Assembly (NCBI GenBank): GCA_002350465.1
Contig: DEEW01000062.1
Span: forward strand, 5,811-16,793
Direction of reading: 5' to 3'
Length of the DNA: 10,983 bases
DNA from: Lachnospiraceae bacterium UBA2868
GTDB lineage: Bacteria > Bacillota_A > Clostridia > Lachnospirales > Lachnospiraceae
Shown here: piece by piece, positions 1-7,642 of the stretch
Layout: the number at the start of each line of letters is the position of its first letter
Numbering within the stretch: position 1 is the stretch's first letter
Translations under genes and position numbers: made by a program
The notes under the pieces: model-generated
What the model was told of the DNA's origin: nothing
The model's input: the letters and a program-made list of their open reading frames with translations, nothing else
Database searches by the model: none

Positions 1-1087
1 CACCACTTCCGAACACAACACCATACAATTTGCCCGGCGTTACTCTTCCGAAACCTTTTTCTACGCATATGCGGACTACTACAGTATTTTCTCCTTCCCT
101 AATGAGTCCCTCGGGTATATCGTATCTTCTCGGCGGATAGCAGTAATCCGTAGTGCCTATAAATTCACCGTTTAAATAGCAAAAATCATAATCCGTAATA
201 GTGCCGAGCCATAACGTTGCCTTCTTTCCGGCGTACTCCTTCTGGGCGGTAAATTTCTTCGCGATCCATATACTTCCAACAAATCCGCTAAGCTCTGTAT
301 CCGAAAAGAACTGCGGAAGAGCAATCTGCTTCCCCGTCTCGAGAATGGTTTTGCCGTCTTCATAGTGATCCTTAAGCCCTGCATCATCCCTATCCAGATT
401 GCTGCGCCATCTTTCGGCATTTTCATCATTTAACTTAAGTATCTTCTGTCTGTATTCGTCGTCCTTAAATTTTTCGGCCTCGGCTAACGCGCCATCGAAC
501 CCCTCAAGCATTTGCGGACTCATAAACGCCTCTATAATGACTCCTCCGAGAGTCAGGTTTATGATCCCCACGCAGACATCCTCATGGTCTCGCATATGCT
601 TTGCCGTAAAATACCCGACGGCAGAGTAATCATCAAGCGTATCCGGTGCCGCCGATATCCACTCTCCCGTCTCAACATCATCAAGAGGGGCCTTAAAAAC
701 CCCGTTTTCGGTAACCTTAAAGGTCCTGATCATCTCATTCCTGTCATTATCCCATTCCCACGGATACGTCTCTTTGACTCTTATCATCGGGAATTCCATA
801 TTGGACTGACCGCTGATGATCACAACATCACCTATCATTATATCTTCGCTTACGGCAATGCCTCCCTTATCATCCCCTGCCGTAAGTGTATAAGGACCAC
901 CCTTATCCATCGGCGAAAACCTGACATCGAATCTCCCGTTTTCATCACATTTGCACTGTGCTTTATTCCTTGCAAATTCTACGGTAACAGTTCTGTCCCT
1001 GTCGGCAAAACCCCATATGTGTATCTCTTTATTTCTCTGTAAAACCGCACCGCTTGTAAATACTCTTGCAAATCTTATGTTTGCCAT
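1..1087 (-). CDS. Sialate O-acetylesterase family (SASA) carbohydrate esterase, 3' end cut by window edge
   Basis: This frame stays open from an ATG at 1087 to the window edge, giving 362 residues without a stop; the C-terminus is missing. Seen: an N-terminal beta region with a VLQRNKEIHIWG segment typical of the family, then ISGQSNME at residues 91-98 with the presumed nucleophile Ser95, then LGGVIIEAFMS near 180-190, which matches the family's GGT-type oxyanion block with Val in place of Thr. Residues about 290-345 resemble the inserted jelly-roll domain (LNGEFIG, PPRRYDIP, EGENTVVVR). The DxxH block would lie outside the window. There is no signal peptide, so it is probably cytoplasmic. 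It starts 14 bases after the GH115 gene, with AGAGGA as its ribosome binding site, so the two are probably cotranscribed. Known of the family: it removes O-acetyl groups from sugars. Inferred: deacetylation of imported xylo-oligosaccharides rather than sialic acid, from the neighbour. Confidence 0.88.
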   Translation of the reverse strand, partial: MANIRFARVFTSGAVLQRNKEIHIWGFADRDRTVTVEFARNKAQCKCDENGRFDVRFSPMDKGGPYTLTAGDDKGGIAVSEDIMIGDVVIISGQSNMEFPMIRVKETYPWEWDNDRNEMIRTFKVTENGVFKAPLDDVETGEWISAAPDTLDDYSAVGYFTAKHMRDHEDVCVGIINLTLGGVIIEAFMSPQMLEGFDGALAEAEKFKDDEYRQKILKLNDENAERWRSNLDRDDAGLKDHYEDGKTILETGKQIALPQFFSDTELSGFVGSIWIAKKFTAQKEYAGKKATLWLGTITDYDFCYLNGEFIGTTDYCYPPRRYDIPEGLIREGENTVVVRICVEKGFGRVTPGKLYGVVFGSG

Positions 1088-1101
1088 AACCGGTTCCTCT
1101 T

Positions 1102-4029
1102 TCATTTATCTGTAACCTTAAAACTGTCAGCCGCTCCCAGATATGAATACGGCAGTTCGCATCCGGCCCTTGCTATCACGATCTTCTCAAGGACAAATCC
1201 GGGAGACAGCGCCGCTATACTTAGTTCATTTATCCCTTTTTTCAAATCCAGCTCAAAATCGGTACACCGTACATTCGCAAGAACCCCTGTCTCCCATGGT
1301 TTATTATGGTCCTTTACCTCAAAACCGTCGGGAATAAGGTTTATCTCCCGATATGTATCTTTACCGGCAGATACGGCTATCATCAGTTTCCTGTCCTTAA
1401 AACAGGGATTTGCAGGGCTTGTATATAGTCTCGCAGTATACTTTCCCGCCGTTTCAATGTTGAATGCATATGTTACCGACGGGGCATCCTGCTTCGAAAA
1501 AATCACATCCTGCGGATATGCCTTAAGGGCTGATCCGGATCTGCCGTATCCTTTGATCACCTCAAATGATCCCGCCTCGGTATCCTTTTGGGACGTAAAG
1601 CAGTCTGCACTCATTGAAATACAGTTCATGTATGTGCTCGTATCGTCTTCCCGGTACATATATGTATTGACCGGCATATCATCCGGGATAGACGGATTGT
1701 AAACCGGTACCCTTATTCTGACGGTTGTATCTTTTGTTCTGACCTGTACGTACCCTGTAACAGATTCCTGTCCGCTGATCTTCATTCTGTCCACGAATAT
1801 AAAGACCTTCTTCAAACGACCGCATTTGACACTCTTTCCCTTATCAATGATGTCAATAAAATCATCATCGCTTGTTATTTCATACGTAACCTTTTCCGAT
1901 CCGGCAGTGCTAAGTTCGATATAGCCACCGCAAACAAGGGGATTAAGGGCATCCGCCATGGTAAGCTCTTTTCCGGACCAGAATCGTCCTTCGGTATGCT
2001 CTCCCGATGAAGATACGGTAATAATAAGCCTTGATTTTCCGGAGGGCTCAAAAGTGTGAATAACTGGTTTCTGGCACTCTTCCTCACACCAATTTTTAAA
2101 CCCGATGTGCTCGGACATTCCCATTCCATACCATCTGCCTTTACGGACAGAGTGGAGTTTTTCCACAATTTTCTTATCCTTCTTAAGGCAATCACCGATC
2201 CTGTCGGCAAGAGTATTCGCATATGTGGAGCCCAAAGAGGCATATGCATGATTTTTACTTGTAAGAAGCCACATTTTCTGTATATTCATTGTGGCCATAA
2301 GCGGAAGATATACCAGTTCGTAAAAAGCAAAAGCAGTATCATCGTCCACAGAGCCGTATATATCCGATGCAAGTGCCTCAAGTTCATCAATGCGCTCTAT
2401 CGTCCGGTCACACTCTCCGTATGCAAAAGGCGCGTACACGCTGTCATTCATTGCTTCCGTTCTGCGCCTTGCTGTGATTTGCGTATACCCGAGAAGAAGC
2501 TTTACAATATCGGACTGCTGCTCATTTGATAGCGAAGAAAAGTTCTTCCCGACAAAAGTCTTTGTATATTTCTCGGCGCAATCCTTCTCTTTTGTACCCC
2601 ACCTTTCAAAGTCGTAGGCAAGATCAAGGAAGAATGACAGCGGATATTCATGGGTAAATATATCACCCACATTTACGATCCAAAGCTCTCTGATCCCAAA
2701 ATCATATGCCTGTGTCATCTGTTCCCATATCTTGGGCAGATAGTTTGTATTCATCCATTCATATGATACAGGCGCTCCGTGATAATCAAAATGATAATAC
2801 ATTCCGTATCCGCCGTTATGCTCTCTCATCTCCTGCGTCGGAACGCTTCTGAGATTTCCGTAATTATCATCGCACAGCATAAGCGTTACGCCTTCAAGAG
2901 CGGGATCGTTCATAAGCCCCGGGGTTTTATCATCACCGTAAAAGAATGGTTCAACCTCTTTGTAGAGAGCAAACATCCGCGGTATCTTGTCAACCGGCTT
3001 ATCAAGGCCCTCTTCAAGAAGTCTGTTCTGTGTCGATATTACATCCCGAAGGAGTGCTATATTATCGGCAAGGCTTGCTTCGCCACCCATAATCGCCGAA
3101 TCCGCCTCACCGCGCATTCCTACGGTATATACGTTTTCATAATCAGAACGGGCCCTGATCCCGTCTTCCCAGAATTTAATAATACCTTCCCTGTTTGAGA
3201 GAAAATCCCATGCATCACCGTAAACGGATTCCGGACCTCTTACATGGGAATACTCTTCTCCCTGCCTCATGCATGGCTCGTGATGGCTCGTCCCCATTAT
3301 CACTCCCAGCTCATCGGCCAGCGCACAGTTAGCCTTTCCCGGCCCGTCCTCGGAAAATACCGCGCTCCACATTGCCGGCCACAGATAATTACCCTTGAGG
3401 CGCAGCAGAAGTTCGAAAACATGCCCATAGACTTTGGCATTAAATCCACCGTAGTTCCTGTTACAGAAATTACCGAATGCAGGCCATTCATCATTGATAA
3501 AAAATCCCCTGTATTTTACTGAAGGCGTTTTGGATATGCATGAATCATCCCGGTTGAGCGTCAGTTCCGATAGCTTTTGCGGCTTTACATCCAGCCAGTC
3601 CACAAACGGAGAAACGCCCAGCATTTCCGACAATTTGAACAGTCCGTATATAGTTCCTCTCTTATCACTTCCGGCAATAATAATTGCGGACTCAAAGCTA
3701 AACCCGTCAAATTGGAGATCATCAACTATAGTTATCGAGTAGACTTCCCGCTCCCCTGCTATATCAAAGAGGTTGATCGCTTTTTGTGCGGCAAGCCTCT
3801 CAAGCAGCTCGCTTTTTCCTACCGTTCCGAAGAATACGGGATAAGAAAAAAAAGCAGCTGTATCGGAAAAATTATCGGTCTCCACCCCTATCGGCTTCGC
3901 CCCGAAAACTTTCTCAATATCGTCCCTTACTCTTCCGGCGATCCTGCGTACACCGGGATAGGCACTGTCTTCGTATATAAATACAACGTTATTTTCCCTG
4001 ATATTTGTGCTCGAAAATGTAAATCCCAT
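1102..4029 (-). CDS. Glycoside hydrolase family 115 alpha-glucuronidase (xylan debranching), cytoplasmic
   Basis: A 975-residue protein, full length for GH115. Seen: an N-terminal alpha/beta domain (about 1-165), then the catalytic barrel with the family signatures KYRGFFINDEWP (172-183), VFELLLRLKGNYLWPAMW (204-221), YTVGMRGEAD (301-310), LCDDNYGNLRSVP (385-397) and GMYYHFDYHGAP (409-420). The C-terminal beta region ends with FVLEKIVIARAG and SYLGAADS, as in the family's C-terminal domain. The start follows GAGGT with normal spacing. It has no signal peptide. Known of the family: it releases (4-O-methyl)glucuronic acid from internal and terminal xylose units of glucuronoxylan. Inferred: it acts inside the cell on imported acidic xylo-oligosaccharides, together with the downstream acetylesterase. 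It is first in its operon and diverges from the SGNH lipoprotein gene across a symmetric control region. No frameshift or missing block was noticed. Confidence 0.95.
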   Translation of the reverse strand: MGFTFSSTNIRENNVVFIYEDSAYPGVRRIAGRVRDDIEKVFGAKPIGVETDNFSDTAAFFSYPVFFGTVGKSELLERLAAQKAINLFDIAGEREVYSITIVDDLQFDGFSFESAIIIAGSDKRGTIYGLFKLSEMLGVSPFVDWLDVKPQKLSELTLNRDDSCISKTPSVKYRGFFINDEWPAFGNFCNRNYGGFNAKVYGHVFELLLRLKGNYLWPAMWSAVFSEDGPGKANCALADELGVIMGTSHHEPCMRQGEEYSHVRGPESVYGDAWDFLSNREGIIKFWEDGIRARSDYENVYTVGMRGEADSAIMGGEASLADNIALLRDVISTQNRLLEEGLDKPVDKIPRMFALYKEVEPFFYGDDKTPGLMNDPALEGVTLMLCDDNYGNLRSVPTQEMREHNGGYGMYYHFDYHGAPVSYEWMNTNYLPKIWEQMTQAYDFGIRELWIVNVGDIFTHEYPLSFFLDLAYDFERWGTKEKDCAEKYTKTFVGKNFSSLSNEQQSDIVKLLLGYTQITARRRTEAMNDSVYAPFAYGECDRTIERIDELEALASDIYGSVDDDTAFAFYELVYLPLMATMNIQKMWLLTSKNHAYASLGSTYANTLADRIGDCLKKDKKIVEKLHSVRKGRWYGMGMSEHIGFKNWCEEECQKPVIHTFEPSGKSRLIITVSSSGEHTEGRFWSGKELTMADALNPLVCGGYIELSTAGSEKVTYEITSDDDFIDIIDKGKSVKCGRLKKVFIFVDRMKISGQESVTGYVQVRTKDTTVRIRVPVYNPSIPDDMPVNTYMYREDDTSTYMNCISMSADCFTSQKDTEAGSFEVIKGYGRSGSALKAYPQDVIFSKQDAPSVTYAFNIETAGKYTARLYTSPANPCFKDRKLMIAVSAGKDTYREINLIPDGFEVKDHNKPWETGVLANVRCTDFELDLKKGINELSIAALSPGFVLEKIVIARAGCELPYSYLGAADSFKVTDK

Positions 4030-4052
4030 AATAGACCTCGCTTACGAACTTA

Positions 4053-4061
4053 TGTTAAAAT
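4053..4061 (+). promoter_or_regulatory. Extended -10 promoter element for the SGNH lipoprotein gene
   Basis: TG-T-TAAAAT (TG at 4053-4054, hexamer 4056-4061) fits an extended -10 element. The predicted start is near 4068, leaving a leader of about 37 bases before the ATG at 4106. No convincing -35 element is seen, which is acceptable for extended -10 promoters. The position that would carry the -35 element lies in the GH115 5' leader. Confidence 0.4.
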
Positions 4062-4068
4062 TAACCCA

Positions 4069-4077
4069 ATTATAACA
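4069..4077 (-). promoter_or_regulatory. Extended -10 promoter element for the GH115-esterase operon
   Basis: Read on the minus strand, TG-T-TATAAT (4077 down to 4069) is a perfect extended -10 element. The predicted start is near 4062, leaving a leader of about 32 bases to the ATG at 4029. No good -35 hexamer is seen upstream. It lies wholly inside the 31-bp dyad. Confidence 0.55.
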
Positions 4078-4105
4078 TAAAATCATTTTAGGAATGGAGA
4101 TTTAC

Positions 4106-5455
4106 ATGAAGAGCACTATAAATGCAATCACTATACCGTTAATCTTGTGTCTTTTACTTTCCGCATGTTCCGTGTCCACAACCACGCCCACATCCGGTCC
4201 GGTTCCGGAAGATCAATCAGCAGACGAAAGCCAACTTACCGAACCGATACTTGATACAACAAAAGCCCCGGAAACTGCGGTAACTACGGAACCCACCCCT
4301 GCTCAGGAAGCACCCGCGGAACAGATACACCCGAAGGCAATTGTGTGGCTTGGCGACTCACTTACCCAGGGTTCACTCGGTGACAATAACGATAATCTTG
4401 AAAACGCTCCATACGAAAAGCTGCAGAAAATGGTCAACATTCCCGTTGAGGGCTACGGAATGTACGGTTTCAATACTCATGACGCTATTTGGACATACAC
4501 GGATGAAGAGCATTACAATCAGATAGCAGATCCTGAAAAAATATATATATTCTGGCTCGGTTCCAATGACTGGGTAACTGATGACGGAATTAATTCAAAT
4601 ACCGAACCTGTAATAAAAGAAATTGACAGATTCCTGAATCTTGAGGACGGCGGAATCCAAAACTATATTGTTCTCGGCACTACATCAAGATGGCGTCTCG
4701 AAGATCTGTATATCCCTATCAATAAGGATCTGGCAGATCATTACGGTGAGCACTATATGGATGTGATCGATATTATTAACAAATACGGCTACTCTCCTGA
4801 CAACACACACCTTTCACAGGAATCGTATAACGCTATCGCTGTGGCCGTCTACGAGAAGCTTAAAGAGTTGGGATATTTAAGTCCTTCGGATTGCTTGAAA
4901 TCCGGACAGACAATCGTATGGCTTGGCGACTCCCTGACACAAGGCTCACTTGGGGATGACAACGATAATCTTGAGAACGCTCCATACAAAAAACTTGAAT
5001 CAATGGTACATGTTCCGGTTGAAGGTTACGGAATGTATGCTTTCAATTCCCATGATATTATTTGGACATACACCGACGAAGAGCATTATCACCAAATAGC
5101 TGATCCTAATAAAACCTATATTTTCTGGATGGGATCCAACGACTGGGTAACAAGTGAAGGGAAAAATACTAATACAGAACCTGTTATAAAAGAAATAGAC
5201 CGATTCCTGAATCTGGAAGAAGGCGGAATTAAAAACTATATAGTCATCGGAACAGCTTCAAAGAAACGATTGGGAGATTTGTACATTCCAATAAACAAAG
5301 ACCTCAAAGAGCATTATAAGGAACATTATATGGACGTGATTGATATAGTTGATAAATATGGTCATGCCCCCGGTAACACCCATCTTTCTCAGGCTGCGTA
5401 TGACGCAGTAGCCGAGCGGGTCTATGAAAAACTCAAGTCGCTCGGCTACATTTAA
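4106..5455 (+). CDS. Lipoprotein with two tandem SGNH/GDSL hydrolase domains
   Basis: 449 residues. I chose the ATG at 4106 because GGAG lies 6 bases upstream and it yields a clean lipoprotein signal peptide with lipobox LSAC (Cys21). An in-frame ATG at 4094 has no usable ribosome binding site. A Thr/Pro/Glu-rich linker (about 22-77) leads to two SGNH domains of 180 residues, 79-258 and 270-449, about 78% identical by hand count. Domain 1 has GDS (Ser85), GSND and DNTH (Asp232, His235). Domain 2 has GDS (Ser276), GSND and GNTH (Gly423, His426), so its catalytic Asp is replaced. It is expected on the outer face of the membrane. Known of the superfamily: esterases and lipases, including polysaccharide deacetylases. 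The substrate is unknown; acetylated xylan is a guess from the divergent GH115 operon. Confidence 0.9.
   Translation: MKSTINAITIPLILCLLLSACSVSTTTPTSGPVPEDQSADESQLTEPILDTTKAPETAVTTEPTPAQEAPAEQIHPKAIVWLGDSLTQGSLGDNNDNLENAPYEKLQKMVNIPVEGYGMYGFNTHDAIWTYTDEEHYNQIADPEKIYIFWLGSNDWVTDDGINSNTEPVIKEIDRFLNLEDGGIQNYIVLGTTSRWRLEDLYIPINKDLADHYGEHYMDVIDIINKYGYSPDNTHLSQESYNAIAVAVYEKLKELGYLSPSDCLKSGQTIVWLGDSLTQGSLGDDNDNLENAPYKKLESMVHVPVEGYGMYAFNSHDIIWTYTDEEHYHQIADPNKTYIFWMGSNDWVTSEGKNTNTEPVIKEIDRFLNLEEGGIKNYIVIGTASKKRLGDLYIPINKDLKEHYKEHYMDVIDIVDKYGHAPGNTHLSQAAYDAVAERVYEKLKSLGYI
4340..5452 (+). repeat. Tandem duplication of an SGNH domain (period 573 bp)
   Basis: Copy 1 covers 4340-4879 and copy 2 covers 4913-5452, joined by an 11-residue linker. 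The nucleophile-to-DxxH distance is 147 residues in both. The first 15 residues are identical (IVWLGDSLTQGSLGD), yet many of their codons differ (for example ATT GTG against ATC GTA, and CTT ACC CAG against CTG ACA CAA). The duplication therefore looks old and kept by selection rather than recent. Confidence 0.9.
5394..5449 (+). terminator. Hairpins in the last codons of the SGNH gene, possible terminator between convergent genes
   Basis: GTAGCCGAGCG (5408-5418) and CGCTCGGCTAC (5439-5449) form a perfect 11-bp inverted repeat around a 20-base loop, ending four bases before the stop codon. A second small hairpin, CTGCGT/ACGCAG with a 3-base loop (5394-5408), abuts it. Downstream on the plus strand is an AT-rich but interrupted T tract. 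Only four bases separate the convergent stop codons here, so a terminator could only lie inside coding sequence. The pairing is seen; terminator function is inferred, and the U tract is weak in both directions. Confidence 0.45.
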
Positions 5456-5459
5456 ATCA

Positions 5460-6653
5460 TTAATTTGTATAGTTGTCGAAATATCCCTGGACAAGCACTA
5501 CTGGCGTTCCTTTATCACCTGAACCCGATGTAAGGTCACAGAGTGAACCGATAAGGTCTGTAAGCTGTCTCGGTGTTGTTCCTTCACTTACCATCTTTCC
5601 GACGAGGTTTGCATCTTTTTCCTTGATGCTCTTTGATATTGCCTCTTTGAGTTCATCACCGGAAAGAGCAGCAAAATCATTATCCGCAAGGTATTTGATC
5701 TTTACTTCGTTTGGAGTACCTATAAGTCCCTTTGTGTATGCAGGAGATACAACGGGATCAGCAAGTTCCCATATCTTTCCTTTGGGGTCCTTAAAAGCAC
5801 CGTCACCGTAGACCATAACTTCCACATGTTTACCGGTTCTATCCAGGATTACCTTCTGCACTCCCTCCACAAGATCAAAACAATCTCTCGGGAAAAGCTT
5901 AACCTGTCCCTCGGTAGCCTTGTTGGAGCCTAACAGTCCATACTTCTCATTGAAACCGCTTCCGTTAACCGGCGCGTTCATTATTTCGTCAAGACCGAAT
6001 ACCTTCTCAGCTCCCGCTGCCTTTAGAAGTCTCTTTGTTCTTGCTCTTGTATGGATATCACAGTTGATCACATTCTTCGTGTACTCAAGAATGGCTTTGG
6101 GCTGATTGGCAAATATGATCTCAACATCACAACCCTCTTCCTTGATTATATCACTGTAGTACTCGACGTAATCGACCCCTGTAAACTCATGCTTTGTGTA
6201 CCCGAATACCTCGCGGTATCTTGCAAGAGTTAAAACGTCACTGTATGGATTGATGCCTGCCTCATCTACCTTGTCAATGTTTACAAGCTCGTTTCCTACC
6301 TCATCGGAAGGATATGACAGCATCAGAACGATTTTCTTGCATCCCATTGCTATACCCTTAAGGCATATTGCAAAGCGGTTTCTCGACAGAATAGGGAATA
6401 TAACTCCCACTGTATCTCCGCCAAGCTTATTCTTGACATCGGCGGCTATATCATTTACCGTGCAGTAATTTCCCTGACTCCTTGCAACTATAGACTCAGT
6501 CATTGATATAACATCTCTGTCATGAAGTTCAAATCCCTCTGCCTGTGCTGCCTCAATAACACTGTCAGTAACTATCTGAATAAGATCATCGCCTTCACGA
6601 ATGATGGGGCAACGAATACCTCTTGATACTGTTCCGACTCTTCTCTCAGCCAT
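5460..6653 (-). CDS. CofE-like protein (coenzyme F420-0:L-glutamate ligase family), true substrate unknown
   Basis: 397 residues, starting from an ATG with GAGG 7 bases upstream. Seen: the N-terminal region VGTVSRGIRCPIIREGDDLI followed by DVISMTESIVARSQGNY resembles the F420-0:gamma-glutamyl ligase fold (entry loop, then a strand with a conserved E-S-I-V-A/S-K/R pattern). Later segments GDGAFKDPKGKIWELADPVV and LADNDFAA also fit the family. It is much longer than archaeal CofE (about 250 residues), with an extra middle section around 130-230. Known of the family: CofE adds glutamates to F420-0 using GTP. No other F420 gene is in the window and F420 is not typical of this kind of organism, so a different amide-ligase substrate is plausible. 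It follows tsf by 27 bases and is probably the third gene of the rpsB operon. Its stop is four bases from the convergent SGNH gene. Confidence 0.75.
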   Translation of the reverse strand: MAERRVGTVSRGIRCPIIREGDDLIQIVTDSVIEAAQAEGFELHDRDVISMTESIVARSQGNYCTVNDIAADVKNKLGGDTVGVIFPILSRNRFAICLKGIAMGCKKIVLMLSYPSDEVGNELVNIDKVDEAGINPYSDVLTLARYREVFGYTKHEFTGVDYVEYYSDIIKEEGCDVEIIFANQPKAILEYTKNVINCDIHTRARTKRLLKAAGAEKVFGLDEIMNAPVNGSGFNEKYGLLGSNKATEGQVKLFPRDCFDLVEGVQKVILDRTGKHVEVMVYGDGAFKDPKGKIWELADPVVSPAYTKGLIGTPNEVKIKYLADNDFAALSGDELKEAISKSIKEKDANLVGKMVSEGTTPRQLTDLIGSLCDLTSGSGDKGTPVVLVQGYFDNYTN

Positions 6654-6680
6654 ATTTATACCTCACATAGCAATAAACGT

Positions 6681-7598
6681 TTATGCGTTCATCTGTGCAG
6701 CAACTTCAGCTGCAAAGTCCTCGTTCTTCTTTTCCATTCCTTCGCCGACTTCGAAACGGACAAATTTGTCAATAACAAGATCCTTATCTACAGACTCAAG
6801 ATACTTGGCAACTGACTGCTTGCCGTCCTCAGCCTTGACATATACCTGGTCAAGAAGGCAGAATTCCTTCATTTCCTTGTTGATACGTCCCATTACCATG
6901 CCTTCCTTAACCTTATCGGGCTTGGATGCTTCCTTGGGATCATTCTCTATCTGTGCCAGGATGATTTCCTTCTCTTTGTCAAGGAATTCCTGATCAACAT
7001 CCTTCTGTGAAATAAACCTGGGTGAAAGAGCCGCAACCTGCATAGCGATGTTCTGAAGTGCTTCCTTAACACCATCGGTTACATTTGCACACTTTGCGGA
7101 TACAAGCACACCGATTCTTCCGCCGCCGTGAAGATATGATACAACACAGTCGCCTTCAACTCTTTCAAATCTTCTTACGGAAAGCTTTTCACCGATCTTA
7201 GCCGTTTTCTCAACCACAACATCCTTCAGGCCGTCTTTTTCAAGAAGAGTATCAACATCTTCTCCGTCCTTGCCGCCTGCAAGTCCTGTAGCAAGGGCTG
7301 TATCGGCTACAGACTGTACAAACTCCTGGAATACCTCGTTCTTGGCAACAAAGTCTGTCTCGGAATTAACTTCAACTACAACTGCTTTCTTATTCTCAAG
7401 CATTGCAACGCGGCAAATTCCCTCTGCTGCGATGCGGCTTGCTTTCTTTTCTGCCTTGGCAGCTCCTGATTTTCTCAGGAATTCAACTGCCGCATCCATA
7501 TCTCCGTTTGTCTCACCGAGAGCCTTCTTACAGTCCATCATTCCGGCACCGGTCATCTCTCGTAACTCTTTTACCATTGCTGCTGTAATATCTGCCAT
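6681..7598 (-). CDS. tsf: Elongation factor Ts
   Basis: 305 residues, normal length for long bacterial EF-Ts. Seen: the N-terminal UBA-like region (ITAAMVKELREMTGAGMMDCKKAL, about 3-27) and the diagnostic core TDFVAKN at residues 81-87, followed by the dimerisation and C-terminal modules to residue 305. The ATG is preceded by GGAGG at a spacing of 7 bases. Known role: nucleotide exchange factor that releases GDP from EF-Tu in the cytoplasm during translation. It lies 44 bases downstream of rpsB with no terminator between them, the classical rpsB-tsf pairing, so it is expected to share the rpsB promoter and leader control. No anomaly was seen. Confidence 0.98.
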   Translation of the reverse strand: MADITAAMVKELREMTGAGMMDCKKALGETNGDMDAAVEFLRKSGAAKAEKKASRIAAEGICRVAMLENKKAVVVEVNSETDFVAKNEVFQEFVQSVADTALATGLAGGKDGEDVDTLLEKDGLKDVVVEKTAKIGEKLSVRRFERVEGDCVVSYLHGGGRIGVLVSAKCANVTDGVKEALQNIAMQVAALSPRFISQKDVDQEFLDKEKEIILAQIENDPKEASKPDKVKEGMVMGRINKEMKEFCLLDQVYVKAEDGKQSVAKYLESVDKDLVIDKFVRFEVGEGMEKKNEDFAAEVAAQMNA

Positions 7599-7642
7599 TT
7601 TATATCCTCCAGTCTTAAACTCACTATATCTAGTCTGAAATA

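Larger units (their letters stand above)
4050..4080. promoter_or_regulatory. 31-bp dyad (putative operator) in the divergent GH115/SGNH control region
   Basis: Left arm TTATGTTAAAATT (4050-4062) and right arm AATTATAACATAA (4068-4080) are inverted copies matching at 12 of 13 positions, separated by AACCC. The dyad sits between two divergent genes and covers the -10 element of both predicted promoters, so a dimeric regulator bound here could control both at once. The symmetry is seen directly. The operator role is inferred, and no regulator gene is in the window to pair with it. A DNA symmetry arising only from two mirror-image -10 elements is the main alternative. Confidence 0.6.

Noticed and set aside
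512..1042. 176-residue plus-strand ORF opposite the esterase gene
   Set aside because: The opposite strand encodes clear SASA motifs over the same bases; no ribosome binding site or recognisable domain was seen for this frame.
2056..2529. 157-residue plus-strand ORF opposite GH115
   Set aside because: A shadow of the GH115 reading frame, with no motif or ribosome binding site.
3577..4080. 167-residue plus-strand ORF opposite the GH115 start
   Set aside because: It is antisense to a full-length GH115 gene, its composition is unlike a real protein, and it runs through the promoter dyad.
4094..4105. Earlier ATG start for the SGNH lipoprotein
   Set aside because: No ribosome binding site at usable spacing, whereas the ATG at 4106 has GGAG 6 bases upstream and gives a clean lipoprotein signal.
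5456..5459. Classical terminator between the convergent SGNH and CofE-like genes
   Set aside because: The gap is only four bases; the only candidate is the palindrome inside the SGNH coding end, reported separately.
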